Below, one piece after another: positions 12,837 to 14,775 of a stretch of 14,775 bases of DNA (the stretch's first letter is position 1; each line of letters starts with the position of its first letter). Position numbers and translations under genes: made by a program. Source of the DNA: Fen-999 sp044220545. GTDB taxonomy: Bacteria > Pseudomonadota > Gammaproteobacteria > Burkholderiales > Rhodocyclaceae. The DNA is taken from the NCBI GenBank assembly GCA_044220545.1, contig JBGAQX010000058.1:1-14775 (forward strand), read 5' to 3'. Under the pieces are notes generated by a model that worked only from the letters and a program-made list of their open reading frames with translations, searched no databases and was not told the DNA's origin.

Positions 12837-14756
12837 ATGTCCATGTACCGCCAACTGTGGCTCGCCATCGTCGTCAGCACCCTGCTGGCGCTGCTCGGCA
12901 GCCTGCTTGCCTCGACCCTGAGCGCCCGCGCCTATCTCTCGGAACAGTTGAGCATCAAGAACGCCGACAACGCGGCCGCGCTGGCACTTTCGCTCAGCCA
13001 GCAGAACCCCGACGAAGTCACCGTGGAGCTGACGGTATCCGCCTTGTTCGACAGCGGCCACTACGAACTGATCCGCGTCACCGACCCGTTCGGCAAGACC
13101 ATGATCGAGCGCCTTGCCCCGGCCGGCGAATTCGATGTGCCGATTTGGTTCGCCCGCCAATTGCCGATCACCGCCACACCCGGCCGGGCACAGATCAGCA
13201 AGGGTTGGCAGCAGTTCGGTGCCATCGAGCTGGTCAGCCATGGCCGCTTCGCCTACCGGGCGCTATGGAAGAGCGTCTGGGAAATGGTCGGCGCGCTGGC
13301 CGCCGCCGGCCTGGTCGGCGGCTTTCTCGGCTCCATGGTGCTGCGCCGGCTGCGCAAGCCGCTCGGGGCGGTAATCGATCAGGCCCAGGCGATCACCCAG
13401 CGACGCTTCGTCACCATCGCCGAACCCAGGGTGCCGGAGCTGCGCCAACTGGCCGCCGCCATGAACACGACCGTGGGCCGCCTCAAGGCCATGTTCGAGG
13501 AGGAAGCGGCACGCCTGGAAACCGTGCGTCGCGAAGCGAACTGCGACCCGCTCACCGGCCTGGCCAATCGCGACAACTTCCTGGCCCACCTGCGCGCCAA
13601 CCTCACCGACGAGGAGGCGCAAGGGGGCAGCCTCCTGCTGATCCGGGTCGCCAACCTGGCCGACATCAACCACCGGCTCGGCCGCAACGCCACCGACGAC
13701 CTCTTGAAGCGTATCGGCGCCGTCATCGGCCAAGCGGCGACGAAACACCCCGAGGGTCTGGGTGCCCGCCTGAACGGCGCCGACTATGCTCTGCTGCTGC
13801 CCGGCGTGAAGGAGCCTCGGCACGTCACGGAGGCCCTGCGGCAGACCCTGATCAATGAATGCGAGTCGTTCGTCGGCGCCGGTCCGACGGCATCATTCGG
13901 CCTCGGCAGCTACCCGCGCGGCATGGAGGCGGGCACGGTGCTGGCGCGGATCGACGCGGCGCTGGCCGCCGCCGAGGCCGAAGGCGCCAACGCCCTCCAC
14001 GAAGCCCATTTCGTCGCCGACGAGGAAGTGCCCAAGACCGCCGACGAATGGTCGCAACTGATCCGCCGCGCCCTGGAGCAGCGTTGGGTGCGACTGATCT
14101 CATTCCCGGTGGCCGACCTCGCGGGCCACGCCATCCATCGGGAATGCCCGCTGCGCCTGATGCTCGACGAGCACGGCGAGTGGCTGCCCGCCGGCCGCTT
14201 CCTGCCCATGGCCGAGCGCTTGAAACTGACGCCGCAACTCGACTTGGCAGCCATCTCGCTAGGGCTGGAGCAGCTTGACGCCGAGACCACCATGCCCGAT
14301 CTGGCCATCAATGTCTCCGCCAGCTCAATCCAGGACGAAGGCTTCCGCCAGCAGTTGCTTGGCCGCTTGCAGCAGCGGCCCCGTGCCGCCGGCCGTCTGT
14401 GGCTGGAAGTTGCCGAAAACGGCGCCCTGCATCACTTCGAGGCCTTCCGCGGGTTGGTCGGTGAACTCAAGGGTACCGGCTGTCGCATCGGCATCGAACA
14501 CTTCGGCCGTCAATCCAGCCAGATCGGTCTGTTGCACGATCTCGGCATCGACTACCTGAAGGTCGACGCGAGCTTCATCCGCCACCTCGAAGCCAACGCC
14601 GGCAACCAGGCATTCCTCAAAGGGCTGGCCGGCATCGCCCACGGCATTGGCCTGATGGTGATCGCCGAAGGCGTGGTCAGCGAAGCCGAATTGCAGGCGC
14701 TGAAGGCCGTCGACTTCGACGGCGCCACCGGGCCCGCGATCAGGGACGCGGGATAG
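12837..14756 (+). CDS. lapD: LapD-type c-di-GMP receptor with degenerate GGDEF and EAL domains
   Basis: LapD is an inner membrane receptor. With c-di-GMP bound it holds LapG in the periplasm and so protects the adhesin. The 639-residue protein has a first membrane helix (about 7-28), a periplasmic domain (29-147) with W124 in SKGWQQFG matching the Pseudomonas tryptophan that grips LapG, a second helix (148-169), a HAMP linker (170-222), then GGDEF (about 235-390) and EAL (about 400-635) domains. The GGDEF motif is NGADY at 313-317, so cyclase activity is not expected. The EAL motif is ECPLR (436-440) and the loop-6 motif reads EHFGRQSS (554-561), so phosphodiesterase activity is also unlikely. 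This matches a receptor. The start has GAGGGGA upstream; the length is near the family norm. It is co-transcribed with lapG. Confidence 0.93.
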   Translation: MSMYRQLWLAIVVSTLLALLGSLLASTLSARAYLSEQLSIKNADNAAALALSLSQQNPDEVTVELTVSALFDSGHYELIRVTDPFGKTMIERLAPAGEFDVPIWFARQLPITATPGRAQISKGWQQFGAIELVSHGRFAYRALWKSVWEMVGALAAAGLVGGFLGSMVLRRLRKPLGAVIDQAQAITQRRFVTIAEPRVPELRQLAAAMNTTVGRLKAMFEEEAARLETVRREANCDPLTGLANRDNFLAHLRANLTDEEAQGGSLLLIRVANLADINHRLGRNATDDLLKRIGAVIGQAATKHPEGLGARLNGADYALLLPGVKEPRHVTEALRQTLINECESFVGAGPTASFGLGSYPRGMEAGTVLARIDAALAAAEAEGANALHEAHFVADEEVPKTADEWSQLIRRALEQRWVRLISFPVADLAGHAIHRECPLRLMLDEHGEWLPAGRFLPMAERLKLTPQLDLAAISLGLEQLDAETTMPDLAINVSASSIQDEGFRQQLLGRLQQRPRAAGRLWLEVAENGALHHFEAFRGLVGELKGTGCRIGIEHFGRQSSQIGLLHDLGIDYLKVDASFIRHLEANAGNQAFLKGLAGIAHGIGLMVIAEGVVSEAELQALKAVDFDGATGPAIRDAG

Positions 14757-14775
14757 GGAGAAAGGGAGGCCCGCT

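Noticed and set aside
12837..14756. LapD as an active diguanylate cyclase or phosphodiesterase
   Set aside because: The GGDEF motif is NGADY and both the EAL and DFGxGxSS motifs are degenerate, so a receptor role is preferred.
1..14775. Mobile elements, CRISPR arrays, tRNA or rRNA genes
   Set aside because: No transposase, integrase, regularly spaced repeats, cloverleaf or rRNA-like stretches were recognised on either strand.

Overview
This window is GC-rich chromosomal DNA, probably from a betaproteobacterium. Rhodocyclales or a relative is my best guess, inferred from gene content and protein style rather than from any search. The protein genes are full-length members of known families, apart from one gene cut by the window edge. 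No mobile element, CRISPR array, tRNA or rRNA was seen.

Left block (1-4515, all minus strand) is a flagellar and chemotaxis cluster. In transcription order it reads flhD, flhC, motA, motB, a chemoreceptor-like protein, cheY (cut by the window start). FlhD and FlhC form the flagellar master activator, MotA and MotB form the proton-driven stator, and CheY carries the signal to the motor switch. The gene between motB and cheY is unusual. It is a receptor-type signalling hairpin followed by a CheZ-like DxxxQ motif and a hydrophobic C-terminal tail, so it may dephosphorylate the CheY encoded 13 bp downstream. Two inverted repeats lie upstream of flhD.

Middle block (4516-10151) holds a tight pair, a zinc-ribbon NUDIX hydrolase and an RraA-family protein. 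It is followed by the glyoxylate shunt enzymes isocitrate lyase (aceA) and malate synthase A (aceB). A secreted lipase-like alpha/beta hydrolase sits between them in the opposite orientation. aceA has a clear sigma70-type promoter with a perfect 20-bp palindrome abutting the -35 box. Strong stem-loops separate the two convergent gene pairs.

Right block (10171-14756) is a Lap-type biofilm adhesion control module. A TolC-family outer membrane channel with an extra C-terminal NTF2-like domain is transcribed leftward. Diverging from it are a LapG-type periplasmic cysteine protease and a LapD-type membrane receptor with degenerate GGDEF and EAL domains. In the Pseudomonas model, LapD senses c-di-GMP and sequesters LapG, which otherwise cuts the adhesin exported through the TolC-like channel. 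The adhesin, ABC transporter and membrane fusion protein are not in the window and may lie beyond its right end. The lapG gene has no ordinary start codon near its signal peptide, and an RNA stem of up to 13 bp covers that region.
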